From Lachnospiraceae bacterium UBA3772 (GTDB lineage: Bacteria; Bacillota; Clostridia; Lachnospirales; Lachnospiraceae), in the NCBI GenBank assembly GCA_002371025.1, contig DFFQ01000103.1:1-24104 (forward strand): DNA of 24,104 bases, written 5' to 3'. This document shows positions 17,070 through 24,104 of the stretch, piece by piece (the stretch's first letter is position 1; every line of letters begins with the position of its first letter). Under the pieces are notes generated by a model that was not told where the DNA came from, did no database searches, and saw only the letters and a program-made list of their open reading frames with translations. The position numbers and the translations under genes were made by a program.

Positions 17070-18890
17070 ATGAAAACAGTAAAAGATAGTATAAAGCTTT
17101 TTAGATTTAATCTGCCTTCAGTAATTATATTTGAAATGCTTATACATATCCTTGCTGCTGCGGTTCTTGTTCCCTTATATTATGTTTTCTGCAACTCTGC
17201 GATAAAACTTGCAGGGGTTAATTATCTAAATAGAAGCAATGTAGGTAAGTTCTTTAAATATCCGGGAACTTACCTTTTTATTCTTGTATATCTTATTATT
17301 GCAGCATTTCTTATTTCCATAAATATATCCGGTTTGATACATAATTATATAGCGGCATCTACTTTAAAAAGAGTAGGTCCTTTCAGAATATTTATGTATG
17401 GATTAAAAGGTGCTGTAAAAAGTCTCAGACCACTAAACTTTATAGCAGGGATAATGACATTATTTTTTGCACCTGCAATGTCTATAATCTTTTATACTTT
17501 TAATCTGTTACAGTTATCTCTTCCAGGTTACATATTAAGTTATCTGAATAATCATGTTATAGGTGTAAGGATATTTATAGTGATATATCTGATTCTTTCT
17601 CTTGTATGTTTTGATTTTACTTATGCACTGCATTATTATATGGTGACACGTGGATCATTTTTTCAGGCTGTAAGAAGGTCAAGAAAGATCCTTAAAGGAA
17701 AGAGATTTAAGAATATATTATCAATAGAATTATGGACATTGGCGGTAAGTGGTGGATCTATTTTTATCGGATCTGTTATCATATCAAAGTTTATCCCAAA
17801 ACTTATTAAATTGATCAAGATAAATGTTGCATCATTTTTCATTACATCAATTTCTCAGAGTATGCTTTTGGTTCTTGTTATACTTTTGGTGCTTCTTGGA
17901 ATTCCGTTAAATATGTGTTTTATCACTTATAGATTTTCGGAAATGCAGCCTAAAAGATCTGTACTGCCCAATATTGCAGATTATAAGGATTATAATCCGA
18001 AGAAAAGTATGATGAGAGAAAAAGCTGGTATTGTTACATTACTGGCTATATGTTTTGTTCTGGATATCGCATTTTATAGATTGAACAGACTTGGTGCTTT
18101 CAACATAAATGCGGACTATCTTAACACCGTGACTATCACTGCTCATAGAGGTGCATCTCTTGATGCGCCGGAGAATACTCTTGGAGCATTTGAACTGGCT
18201 ATAAATCAAGGTGCAGATGTAGTTGAGCTTGATGTAAGGGAAACAAAGGATCATGTGATAATAGTCCAGCATGATGAAACATTTAAAAGGACCATAGGTC
18301 TTGATAAAAAGGTTGGGGACATGACTTATGATGAAATCTTAGAGCTTAGTGCAGGAGCCTGGTATGATGAAAAATATAAGGATGAAAAAGTACCCACTTT
18401 AGAAGAGGCGATCGATCTTATTAAGGGAAGAGCAAAGTTAAATATTGAATTAAAGCCGGCTTCAACGGATTCAATGCTGATAGAAGAAGTAGTGCGTATT
18501 GTAAATGAGAAGAACATAAAAAAAAGCTGTGTGGTAACATCCCTTAATTACAACTCCCTTAAGGAAGTTAAGGAACTTGATCCGGATATAAAGACTATAT
18601 ATGTAATGTCTGTTGCTTTAGGAGACTATTATAATCTTAAATATGCAGATGGATTTAGTATTAAATATACCTATTTATCAAGTTCATCAGTTAAAAATGC
18701 TCATAAAGTTGGTAAGGAAGTATATGTATGGACTGTTAATTCAAAACGTCTTCTTGAAAGACTTATGCTTTTAAATGTAGACAGTATAATAACTGATAAT
18801 CCAGAGAAAATGAGACGTGATATGGCAGACATATATGAAGACAACAGTCTTTTTGGAACGTTAAATTCGTATTTTAAAAATCTTTTCTAG
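17070..18890 (+). CDS. Glycerophosphodiester phosphodiesterase with N-terminal membrane domain
   Basis: A 606-residue fusion of a polytopic membrane domain (about 1-340, roughly eight helices, matching the membrane domain often joined to GDPD) and a GDPD TIM-barrel (about 353-590) predicted outside the membrane. GDPD enzymes split glycerophosphodiesters, from lipid head groups or teichoic-acid-like polymers, into glycerol 3-phosphate and an alcohol. Catalytic residues are intact: HRG (H359, R360), APENT (366-370), VELDVR (E386, D388), QHDE (H401) and NIELK (E460). The membrane domain suggests a lipid or lipid-linked substrate such as lipoteichoic acid primer. AAGGAAC precedes the ATG. The gap from queA is 42 nt without a terminator, and 16 nt separate it from the next gene, so it is probably in the same transcript. 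Confidence 0.93.
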   Translation: MKTVKDSIKLFRFNLPSVIIFEMLIHILAAAVLVPLYYVFCNSAIKLAGVNYLNRSNVGKFFKYPGTYLFILVYLIIAAFLISINISGLIHNYIAASTLKRVGPFRIFMYGLKGAVKSLRPLNFIAGIMTLFFAPAMSIIFYTFNLLQLSLPGYILSYLNNHVIGVRIFIVIYLILSLVCFDFTYALHYYMVTRGSFFQAVRRSRKILKGKRFKNILSIELWTLAVSGGSIFIGSVIISKFIPKLIKLIKINVASFFITSISQSMLLVLVILLVLLGIPLNMCFITYRFSEMQPKRSVLPNIADYKDYNPKKSMMREKAGIVTLLAICFVLDIAFYRLNRLGAFNINADYLNTVTITAHRGASLDAPENTLGAFELAINQGADVVELDVRETKDHVIIVQHDETFKRTIGLDKKVGDMTYDEILELSAGAWYDEKYKDEKVPTLEEAIDLIKGRAKLNIELKPASTDSMLIEEVVRIVNEKNIKKSCVVTSLNYNSLKEVKELDPDIKTIYVMSVALGDYYNLKYADGFSIKYTYLSSSSVKNAHKVGKEVYVWTVNSKRLLERLMLLNVDSIITDNPEKMRRDMADIYEDNSLFGTLNSYFKNLF

Positions 18891-18906
18891 TTTAAGAGGA
18901 AAAAAA

Positions 18907-20010
18907 GTGAAGAAGAAACTGATTATTTTATTAAGTATTGTAATGTGCCTTGCATTTACCGGATGCCGTTTAATAGGCAGTGAAAGTGCATCAGAAACAG
19001 ATGGAGAAAAAAAGGAAGATCCAACATCAGGTTTTATAGAACTTGAGGGATATGTAAAGACCATTAGAGATGAGGTTAATATCTATAGAACTCCTGATGA
19101 AAAAGGAGAAATCTATATGACCTTAAATAAGGGCGTTGACCTTAAAAGAACAGGCTCCAAAAATGGATGGGTCAGAGTAAGGCTGAATGACATTTTATGC
19201 TATGTAAATGGAAAAGATGTTGAAGAGACCACAATCAAATGGGCTTCAGAGACAGATGTAAAGACTGTAACACATGTGATCTATATAGATCCTGCAAAGC
19301 AGATTGAAAAAGATGACAGCCTTGAACCATTAAGACCTGACCTTAAGATAAGTGATATTGCTGAAACAAGCACAAGCGAAGAAAATAATGAAAAATCTGA
19401 TGGAGATGATACAGATACTTCATCTAAAAAAGCTGATTCATCTCTTGCAAAAGCAGCCATGGGTCCATCTGCTATTGGTGTAACAACTGGTAACTTTGAA
19501 TATGATATTACCTTTGCCATAGCGGATAAAGTGAGAAAAGAGTTGGAGAACATGGGCTATACTGTTATCCTTTCAAGGGAATCAGATAGTGTAAATATAA
19601 GTAATTCGAAGAGAGCTTTGGATGCAGTTTCAAGTGAAGCTGAGATTTATATAAGAATAAGCGCCGGCTCATCTAAAAATGCAGATTTAAAGGGGATGGC
19701 AGGATTTATAGCAACAGATTCAAATCCAAATACAAAGAATTATTATAATAAGAGCTATGATCTTTGTAATCTCATGCTTGATAAAGCAACTAAGAGTACA
19801 GGAGCTAAAAATTTAGGACTGTTTAAGACAGATGAATTAACAAGTCTTAATTATTGTACAACTATGCCTGCTGTATCAATAAATGTTGGCTATCTTTCAA
19901 ATGTGGATGATGATACTTCATTAAGTAATGAAGAATATGTTAACAAAGTCTCTGATGCCCTGACCGATGCGGTTTTAGAGTATTTTACAGGTAGAAACTT
20001 GACAGAATAA
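18907..20010 (+). CDS. Lipoprotein with SH3-like and degenerate Amidase_3 domains
   Basis: A 367-residue lipoprotein starting at GTG with AGAGGAAAA before it. The signal peptide ends in the lipobox LAFTGC (C20). A bacterial SH3-like domain (about 47-106) is followed by a domain matching N-acetylmuramoyl-L-alanine amidase (Amidase_3, about 120-362), with an acidic Ser-rich insertion near 150-185. The fold signs are good: YIDPAK, TVILSRESD, the R in NSKRALDA, and MPAVSINVGYLSN. But the zinc motif DPGHG reads DPAKQ (Lys131 for His), the SIHA motif reads RISA (Ser252 for His) and the catalytic VEVGFLSN reads INVGYLSN (Asn326 for Glu). Only the middle ligand Glu198 remains. It should be catalytically dead and probably binds wall or regulates other hydrolases. 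The reading frame is intact and cleanly coded, so it is not a simple pseudogene. Confidence 0.85.
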   Translation: MKKKLIILLSIVMCLAFTGCRLIGSESASETDGEKKEDPTSGFIELEGYVKTIRDEVNIYRTPDEKGEIYMTLNKGVDLKRTGSKNGWVRVRLNDILCYVNGKDVEETTIKWASETDVKTVTHVIYIDPAKQIEKDDSLEPLRPDLKISDIAETSTSEENNEKSDGDDTDTSSKKADSSLAKAAMGPSAIGVTTGNFEYDITFAIADKVRKELENMGYTVILSRESDSVNISNSKRALDAVSSEAEIYIRISAGSSKNADLKGMAGFIATDSNPNTKNYYNKSYDLCNLMLDKATKSTGAKNLGLFKTDELTSLNYCTTMPAVSINVGYLSNVDDDTSLSNEEYVNKVSDALTDAVLEYFTGRNLTE

Positions 20011-20027
20011 TGTAACAGTGCTAATAT
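19999..20027 (+). promoter_or_regulatory. Promoter of the SleB-type hydrolase gene
   Basis: A consensus TTGACA (19999-20004, inside the last codons of the preceding gene) and TAATAT (20022-20027) are exactly 17 nt apart. The predicted start is near 20034. Confidence 0.75.
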
Positions 20028-20032
20028 CTATC

Positions 20033-20049
20033 TGTAACAAATTTGTAAC
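20033..20049 (+). promoter_or_regulatory. Putative WalR (YycF) binding box
   Basis: TGTAAC-AAATT-TGTAAC matches the published WalR consensus TGTWAH-N5-TGTWAH at every position. Another half site TGTTAA lies at 20052-20057 and a TGTAAC at 20011-20016. WalR controls wall hydrolase genes in Firmicutes, and the gene that follows is a wall hydrolase. Placement at or just after the predicted transcription start would fit repression rather than activation. That a WalRK system exists in this organism is not shown here. Confidence 0.55.
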
Positions 20050-20082
20050 ATTGTTAAATGGATTAGAAACATTTTTGAGATT

Positions 20083-21438
20083 ATGAAGTTAAATAGTAGT
20101 AACAAATACAGAATGAATAGAGCAGGACTCTTCCTTAGAAAGAATGTTTTTTCTGGAAGATTCTTCGTTCGTAACACTATAATTGCATTAATATTTGCTA
20201 CTGTTGTAGGTACTCCTATAATTGTTCTTGGCAATAATACCGGTGACAAGCAGGCTACAGTTGAAGCATCAGAACCTGTTTATGAGATTAATATTTCTGA
20301 AGCAGATATGATTGATGAGAATTCTCTTACAGTTATTAAGAGCAGAATTGATGCTGAAGCATCAGTTAAACTTTCATCTAAGTCTGAAACACTTCTTGCT
20401 GGTACAGAATTTGATTTTAACGGCAAATTCATTACTAAGGTTTCTTCTCTTAATATCAGAGAGAATGCAGATGAGAATTCAGAAATCGTAGGAAGACTCT
20501 TTGAAGGTGCATATGGCACGATCCTTGGTGAAGAAGGTGAGTGGACAAAGATAAGCTCAGGAACTGTTACAGGATATGTAAAGACAGAATATATCTTAAA
20601 AGATAAAGAAGCAGTTAAGATTGCTAATGATTATAAAGTTAAGATTGCAACTGTTTCTGAAGCAGAAGTTCGCGTAAGAGAAGAGGGTTCTACTGATTCA
20701 GACGTAATTTATTATGCAACTCTTAATGAAGCATTTCCAGTTAATGCTGATCTTACAAATGATCAGTGGATAAATATAAGACTTGCAGATTCAACTTACG
20801 GATATATTTCATCAGAATTCGTATCAGTTAAAGAAGGATTTGCTGAAGCTATTCCAGTTTCAAGATTAGAAGATCTTGATAGAATTAAGGAAGACAACTT
20901 AAGAGAGAAAGTTAAGGAAGAAGAAGCATCAAATAGCGAAAACTCTGATAATGATTCATCTTACAGTGAGTCAGAGAATACATCGTCTTCAGATAATAGC
21001 TCATCATCTGATAAAAGCTCTTCATCTTCTTCATCAAATGAAGTAAGTCAGGACACAACAACTGAAGAAGCAGTAAATGTAGATGTGAGTGACAGATATC
21101 TTCTTGCAGCTATTGTTTATGCAGAGTCAGGTGGAGAACCATACGAAGGACAGCTGGCAGTAGCTAACGTGGTACTTAACAGACTTCGTACAGGCTACTA
21201 TGGTAATACACTTTCGGATGTTATCTATGCACCATACCAGTTCTCAGCAACAAGTACCAGTGCATTCCAGAACGCTCTTACAACAGGAGGTTCATCAACA
21301 TCACTTGCTGCAGCAGATGCAGCCCTTGCCGGTACAAACAATATCGGTTCATTAAAGAACTTCAGACCAACATGGTATATCGATGTTAGTACAATTGAAG
21401 GTTCTTATACAATCATAAATAATCACGTGTTCTTCTAG
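20083..21438 (+). CDS. SH3-domain cell wall hydrolase, SleB/CwlJ type
   Basis: A 451-residue exported protein. A basic N-terminus and a hydrophobic segment (about 31-50) form a signal or anchor. Two bacterial SH3-like domains (about 115-172 and 185-248) probably bind peptidoglycan. A Ser/Glu/Asp-rich spacer (about 280-325) leads to the C-terminal Hydrolase_2 domain (about 337-451): YLLAAIVYAESGGEPYEGQ with the likely catalytic Glu348, then AVANVVLNRLRTG and YQFSAT. This family includes the spore cortex enzymes SleB and CwlJ, but vegetative relatives with SH3 domains are common in Clostridia, so a germination role should not be assumed. The ribosome binding site is weak (GAG only, 5-8 nt before ATG); a later ATG at 20113 is no better. 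It has its own promoter and a putative WalR site. Confidence 0.9.
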   Translation: MKLNSSNKYRMNRAGLFLRKNVFSGRFFVRNTIIALIFATVVGTPIIVLGNNTGDKQATVEASEPVYEINISEADMIDENSLTVIKSRIDAEASVKLSSKSETLLAGTEFDFNGKFITKVSSLNIRENADENSEIVGRLFEGAYGTILGEEGEWTKISSGTVTGYVKTEYILKDKEAVKIANDYKVKIATVSEAEVRVREEGSTDSDVIYYATLNEAFPVNADLTNDQWINIRLADSTYGYISSEFVSVKEGFAEAIPVSRLEDLDRIKEDNLREKVKEEEASNSENSDNDSSYSESENTSSSDNSSSSDKSSSSSSSNEVSQDTTTEEAVNVDVSDRYLLAAIVYAESGGEPYEGQLAVANVVLNRLRTGYYGNTLSDVIYAPYQFSATSTSAFQNALTTGGSSTSLAAADAALAGTNNIGSLKNFRPTWYIDVSTIEGSYTIINNHVFF

Positions 21439-21471
21439 GACTAAGGAAGAAATCACAAAAAAACTATAAAG

Positions 21472-21520
21472 AACGGATAGGGAATAGATTGCGTTTTAGA
21501 TTCCCTATCCGTTTTGTTTT
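21472..21520 (+). terminator. Intrinsic terminator after the SleB-type gene
   Basis: A perfect 14-bp stem (21472-21485 with 21500-21513), a 14-nt loop and an interrupted T-run. The following 195 bases hold no gene; they contain an orphan AGGAGG (21615-21620) with no start codon at usable distance. Confidence 0.92.
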
Positions 21521-21715
21521 TCGCTGGTCGTCTCCGAGGTCCTATTCGACTCAGGACAACCTAAGAGCTGCGCTAATTTGCTCAAAAAACATGGCAATAA
21601 AACTTTATTTTTGTAGGAGGAACAAATATAATATAGGCATTACTAAATCGGGAGTTTGAGTGTGCTCAGATGAAAAGCAATAAAAACAGATTATTAATTG
21701 AAGGAACAGATAAAG

Positions 21716-22165
21716 ATGGATAGAGAAATAAATGAATTTATCAATTGTTGGGTAGGGAAGAAGCTTGAAAGTATAAACAATATATGTGAAATGCTTGATA
21801 TCGGTTTTAGTGACAATCTTGTTTTACATGGGATGGGACTGACCAGAATATTTATTAATGATGACCTTTTAATAACAACGATAGATTACAATTCCTGGGA
21901 TGAAGCTGAGGATAAAAACAATGATGAATGGTTTAATACAGGTAAATATAAGGATCAGATCATTGGAGGTATAGTTACAAGTATAACCATTAGCAAGACT
22001 AATGATCTGTTTATTGAATTGGACAACGGAGTGAGAATAGAGTGCTACATAGCTAATGCTTATCCACACTATGTTGAAGAATGCGAACAGTGGGTTTTGT
22101 TTGAACATAACAAAAATCATTCAGGAAGACATCTAACAGCTTATAATAAGAGAATATCATTCTAA
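21716..22165 (+). CDS. Small protein of unknown function
   Basis: A 149-residue soluble protein with no signal peptide or membrane helix. The frame extends upstream to a TTG at 21698, but GAAGGA (21700-21705) precedes the ATG at 21716, so that start is chosen. The arrangement of a WVGKKLESI opening, a LVLHGMGLTRIF strand, a conserved-looking DNGVRIECYI strand and an EQWVLFEH close to the end reminds me of a family of small beta-rich proteins often annotated only as hypothetical, some of which occur singly near toxin or mobile genes. I cannot name a function. It stands alone after a terminator, with no toxin-like partner in the window. Confidence 0.75.
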   Translation: MDREINEFINCWVGKKLESINNICEMLDIGFSDNLVLHGMGLTRIFINDDLLITTIDYNSWDEAEDKNNDEWFNTGKYKDQIIGGIVTSITISKTNDLFIELDNGVRIECYIANAYPHYVEECEQWVLFEHNKNHSGRHLTAYNKRISF

Positions 22166-22229
22166 CAGCATTATTAAAATATTATGTGCTAAGGCGCAAA
22201 GCGGGATTTATAAATTCGAGGTTGAGAAA

Positions 22230-22774
22230 ATGAATGCATTGATTATTAATTGTAGCCCTGTTCGTACAGGAGCAACATCTGAAATAGTAAAAATAGTTAT
22301 GGAACAACTATCTGCAAGATATGATGTTAAAGGGATATGTATAGATGATTATTCTTTCACTTTCTGCAGGGGGTGTCGTTCATGCCACTCTACCGCAAAT
22401 GTGGTCTAAATGATGCGCCGGTGATTCAGGCTATTATGGATGAATACGACAAAGCAGATATTATAGTATCCGTTTCGCCTTCGTATTGGGCGGACATACC
22501 CGGTCAGTTCAAAGCGTTTATTGATCGATGCACTCCTTGGTGTAATACGCATGAACCGCATGCAACGATTAAGACAGGCAAGAAAGGATATGCTATCGCT
22601 CTTAGAACGGGTCCAAACATGCCGGAATGTGAAAGAATTATCAGTAGCATAGAACACTTCTATGGCCATCTTGAGATAGAGTGTGTGGGTCACATGGGAC
22701 TTACGTCTATTGAATATAAGACGGATGTTGAGCCGAGAAAGAATGAAATTATTGAATTTTGTTCTGGCATATAA
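22230..22774 (+). pseudogene. Flavodoxin-fold NAD(P)H-dependent oxidoreductase, frameshifted
   Basis: The N-terminal half reads in one frame from ATG 22230 (MNALIINCSPVRTGATSEIV, a flavin-binding P-loop-like start) through FCRGCRSCHSTA and then stops at TAA 22407. The rest continues in the -1 frame from about 22394: KCGLNDAPVIQAIMDEYDKADIIVSVSPSYWADIPGQFKAFIDR, to the stop at 22772-22774. The family motif C-x-GC-x2-C-x3-G-x-C-x-x-DD spans exactly the break, so one base is missing near 22394-22396 (ACC G-C AAA instead of ACC GGC AAA). Joined, the protein would have about 180 residues, the usual length. The second half is visibly GC-richer than neighbouring genes. It is a pseudogene, or a sequencing or assembly error. 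GAGG precedes the start codon. Confidence 0.85.
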
Positions 22775-22788
22775 GTGATCAACCCCAG

Positions 22789-22877
22789 CCAAAATATAAT
22801 AAAAGACGCGAAAGAATTCCTCCAAAGGGCATTTTTAGCCCGCTGGAGGAATTGCTTTTGCGTCTATTTTATTTTGG
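22789..22877. terminator. Long imperfect palindrome acting as bidirectional terminator (element copy B)
   Basis: Inner arms AATTCCTCCA (22815-22824) and TGGAGGAATT (22844-22853) carry an apical GGGC/GCCC helix (22827-22830, 22838-22841). Further pairing extends outward through GACGC (22805-22809) and CCAAAATA (22789-22796, with 22870-22877). It lies between two convergent genes with T-runs on both sides. The apex and flanking sequence resemble the element at 8369-8451. Confidence 0.85.
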
Positions 22878-22898
22878 CGTCTGTTTTTTTACGTCTAT

Positions 22899-24104
22899 TT
22901 ATTTAGTCTTTTCATTATCCAATCTCTTCTGATCCATCATTGCGCGAACCTTCATTGGAAGACCGAATAATGTAATGAATCCAGATGCATCCTTATGATC
23001 ATAAAGATCACCTGTTGTAAAGCTTGCAAGTGATTCTGAATAAAGAGAATATGGTGATGTTGTACCAGCTTTCTGGATATTACCTTTGTAAAGCTTTAAC
23101 TTAACTGTACCTGTGACTCTTTCATTTACTGACATAACAAATGCCTGGAGTGCCTCGCGGAGAGGTGTGAACCATTTTCCTTCGTATACGAGATTTGAGA
23201 ATCTTACTCCAACGTAACGGTTGAAATCAAGAGTTTCACGATCAAGTACAAGCTCTTCTAACTGTTTGTGAGCTTCTAAAAGGATAGTTCCACCTGGTGT
23301 TTCATATACGCCACGTGACTTCATGCCAACAACACGGTTTTCAACGATATCAATGATACCAATACCGTTCTTGCCACCGATCTCATTTAATTCACGGATT
23401 ATATCTGAAGTCTTCATTGATTTACCGTTAAGTGCAACAGGCATGCCTTTTTCAAACTGAAGTTCGATTTCTGTAGCTTCATCTGGAGCATCTTCTGGTG
23501 TGACTGAAAGAACAAGAAGATCCTTAAAATTAGGCTCATTTGCAGGATTCTCAAGCTCAAGACCTTCGTGGCTGATGTGCCATATGTTTCTGTCACGGCT
23601 GTAAGAATGTTTTGCATCGAATGGAAGATTGATTCCCTTTGAATGGCAGTAATCAATTTCATCCTGACGAGACTCGAGTGTCCACTTTGGATCACGCCAT
23701 GGAGCGATGATCTGGATGTCTGGAGCAAGTGCTTTAATAGAAAGCTCAAAACGAAGCTGATCATTTCCCTTACCAGTAGCACCGTGGCAGATGGCAACAG
23801 CGCCTTCTTTTCTGGCAACTTCAACAAGCTTCTTTGAGATTACAGGTCTGGCAAATGATGTACCGAGAAGATATTTATTCTCATAAACAGCATCAGCCAT
23901 AACTGTTGGCATGATATATTCATCACAGAACTCATCAATAACATCGATGATATAAAGCTTCTCAGCACCTGAATACTTAGCGCGTTCTTCAAGTCCGTCA
24001 AGCTCAGCACCCTGTCCTACATCAATACAAGCACATACAACATCATAATTATATGTTTCCTTAAGCCAAGGAATGATAGCTGTTGTATCAAGTCCGCCTG
24101 AATA
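22899..24104 (-). CDS. argG: Argininosuccinate synthase, lacking its first residues
   Basis: The frame is open to the right edge, giving 401 residues; the first ATG inside the window (23912) is internal. ArgG joins citrulline and aspartate with ATP in arginine synthesis. The visible N-terminus YSGGLDT is the ATP-binding P-loop (normally AYSGGLDTS), so only about 10 residues lie outside. Other family blocks are [62 protein letters not shown] and [20 protein letters not shown]. The C-terminus is of normal length. argH may follow elsewhere, as none is downstream here. Termination is probably at the hairpin element 22789-22877. Confidence 0.97.
   Translation of the reverse strand, partial: YSGGLDTTAIIPWLKETYNYDVVCACIDVGQGAELDGLEERAKYSGAEKLYIIDVIDEFCDEYIMPTVMADAVYENKYLLGTSFARPVISKKLVEVARKEGAVAICHGATGKGNDQLRFELSIKALAPDIQIIAPWRDPKWTLESRQDEIDYCHSKGINLPFDAKHSYSRDRNIWHISHEGLELENPANEPNFKDLLVLSVTPEDAPDEATEIELQFEKGMPVALNGKSMKTSDIIRELNEIGGKNGIGIIDIVENRVVGMKSRGVYETPGGTILLEAHKQLEELVLDRETLDFNRYVGVRFSNLVYEGKWFTPLREALQAFVMSVNERVTGTVKLKLYKGNIQKAGTTSPYSLYSESLASFTTGDLYDHKDASGFITLFGLPMKVRAMMDQKRLDNEKTK

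Noticed and set aside
20083..21438. Calling the SleB-type protein a spore germination enzyme
   Set aside because: The SH3 domains and putative WalR site fit a vegetative wall hydrolase better, and no sporulation genes with clear sigma-F/G promoters are adjacent.
21522..21600. Possible remnant of a protein gene on the minus strand
   Set aside because: The short frame stops after 13 codons and does not match a family I can name.
21671..21724. A 16-codon frame overlapping the start of the small unknown gene
   Set aside because: No ribosome binding site; its overlap with the start could be chance.
22383..22409. Programmed ribosomal frameshifting at the break in the oxidoreductase gene
   Set aside because: There is no slippery heptamer or obvious stimulatory structure, and a single missing base explains it more simply.
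22373..22774. Reading the C-terminal half of the flavodoxin-like gene as an independent 133-residue gene
   Set aside because: Its ATG lies within the conserved cysteine motif of the upstream half, and it lacks the flavin-binding N-terminus and a ribosome binding site.

Overview
The window is AT-rich (about 36% GC by eye), densely packed bacterial DNA with strong Shine-Dalgarno sites, sigma-A type promoters, a T-box riboswitch and U-tailed hairpin terminators. The gene set (GatB, a pyrophosphate-type phosphofructokinase, LCP, SpoIID-like and SleB-like wall proteins, T-box-controlled pheST) points to a Clostridia member of the Firmicutes, most likely a Lachnospiraceae (Butyrivibrio/Roseburia-like) chromosome. 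I infer this from gene content and did not run a search. No IS element, prophage, CRISPR array, tRNA or rRNA gene was seen.

Left part (1-5240): the 3' end of gatB is followed 2 nt later by a membrane sugar-phosphate transferase that starts cell-surface glycan synthesis. After a terminator comes an LCP-family glycan-to-wall ligase, then a PPi-dependent phosphofructokinase. A 425-nt gene-free stretch holds a promoter, a structured RNA that looks like 6S RNA, and a terminator. Next (5239-8378) are a large membrane-anchored SpoIID-like protein whose two best-known conserved catalytic-site residues are replaced, and a YihY/BrkB membrane protein.

Middle (8467-12136): gltX on the minus strand is divergent from an Rrf2/IscR-like regulator, and their predicted -35 boxes coincide. 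A membrane-anchored, very acidic protein of unknown function follows, with its own strong promoter.

Right part (12137-21438): a complete T-box leader precedes pheS-pheT-queA, a membrane-fused glycerophosphodiesterase and a lipoprotein with an Amidase_3 fold that has lost two zinc histidines and the catalytic glutamate. All are closely spaced and may be one transcription unit. A SleB-type wall hydrolase follows from its own promoter, with a site matching the WalR (YycF) consensus at the predicted start of transcription.

Right end (21440-24104): a more irregular stretch with an orphan ribosome binding site, a small protein of unknown function, a flavodoxin-like oxidoreductase broken by a single-base frameshift, and the incomplete argG on the minus strand. 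Two long hairpin elements with the same apex and compensatory stem changes lie at the two convergent gene junctions (about 8.4 kb and 22.8 kb) and look like copies of one dispersed element acting as a bidirectional terminator.

The dominant themes are translation (gatB, gltX, pheST, queA) and cell envelope (sugar transferase, LCP, SpoIID-like, BrkB, GDPD, pseudo-amidase, SleB-like). The most unusual content is the pair of envelope enzymes with altered active sites, the putative WalR site and the paired hairpin elements.
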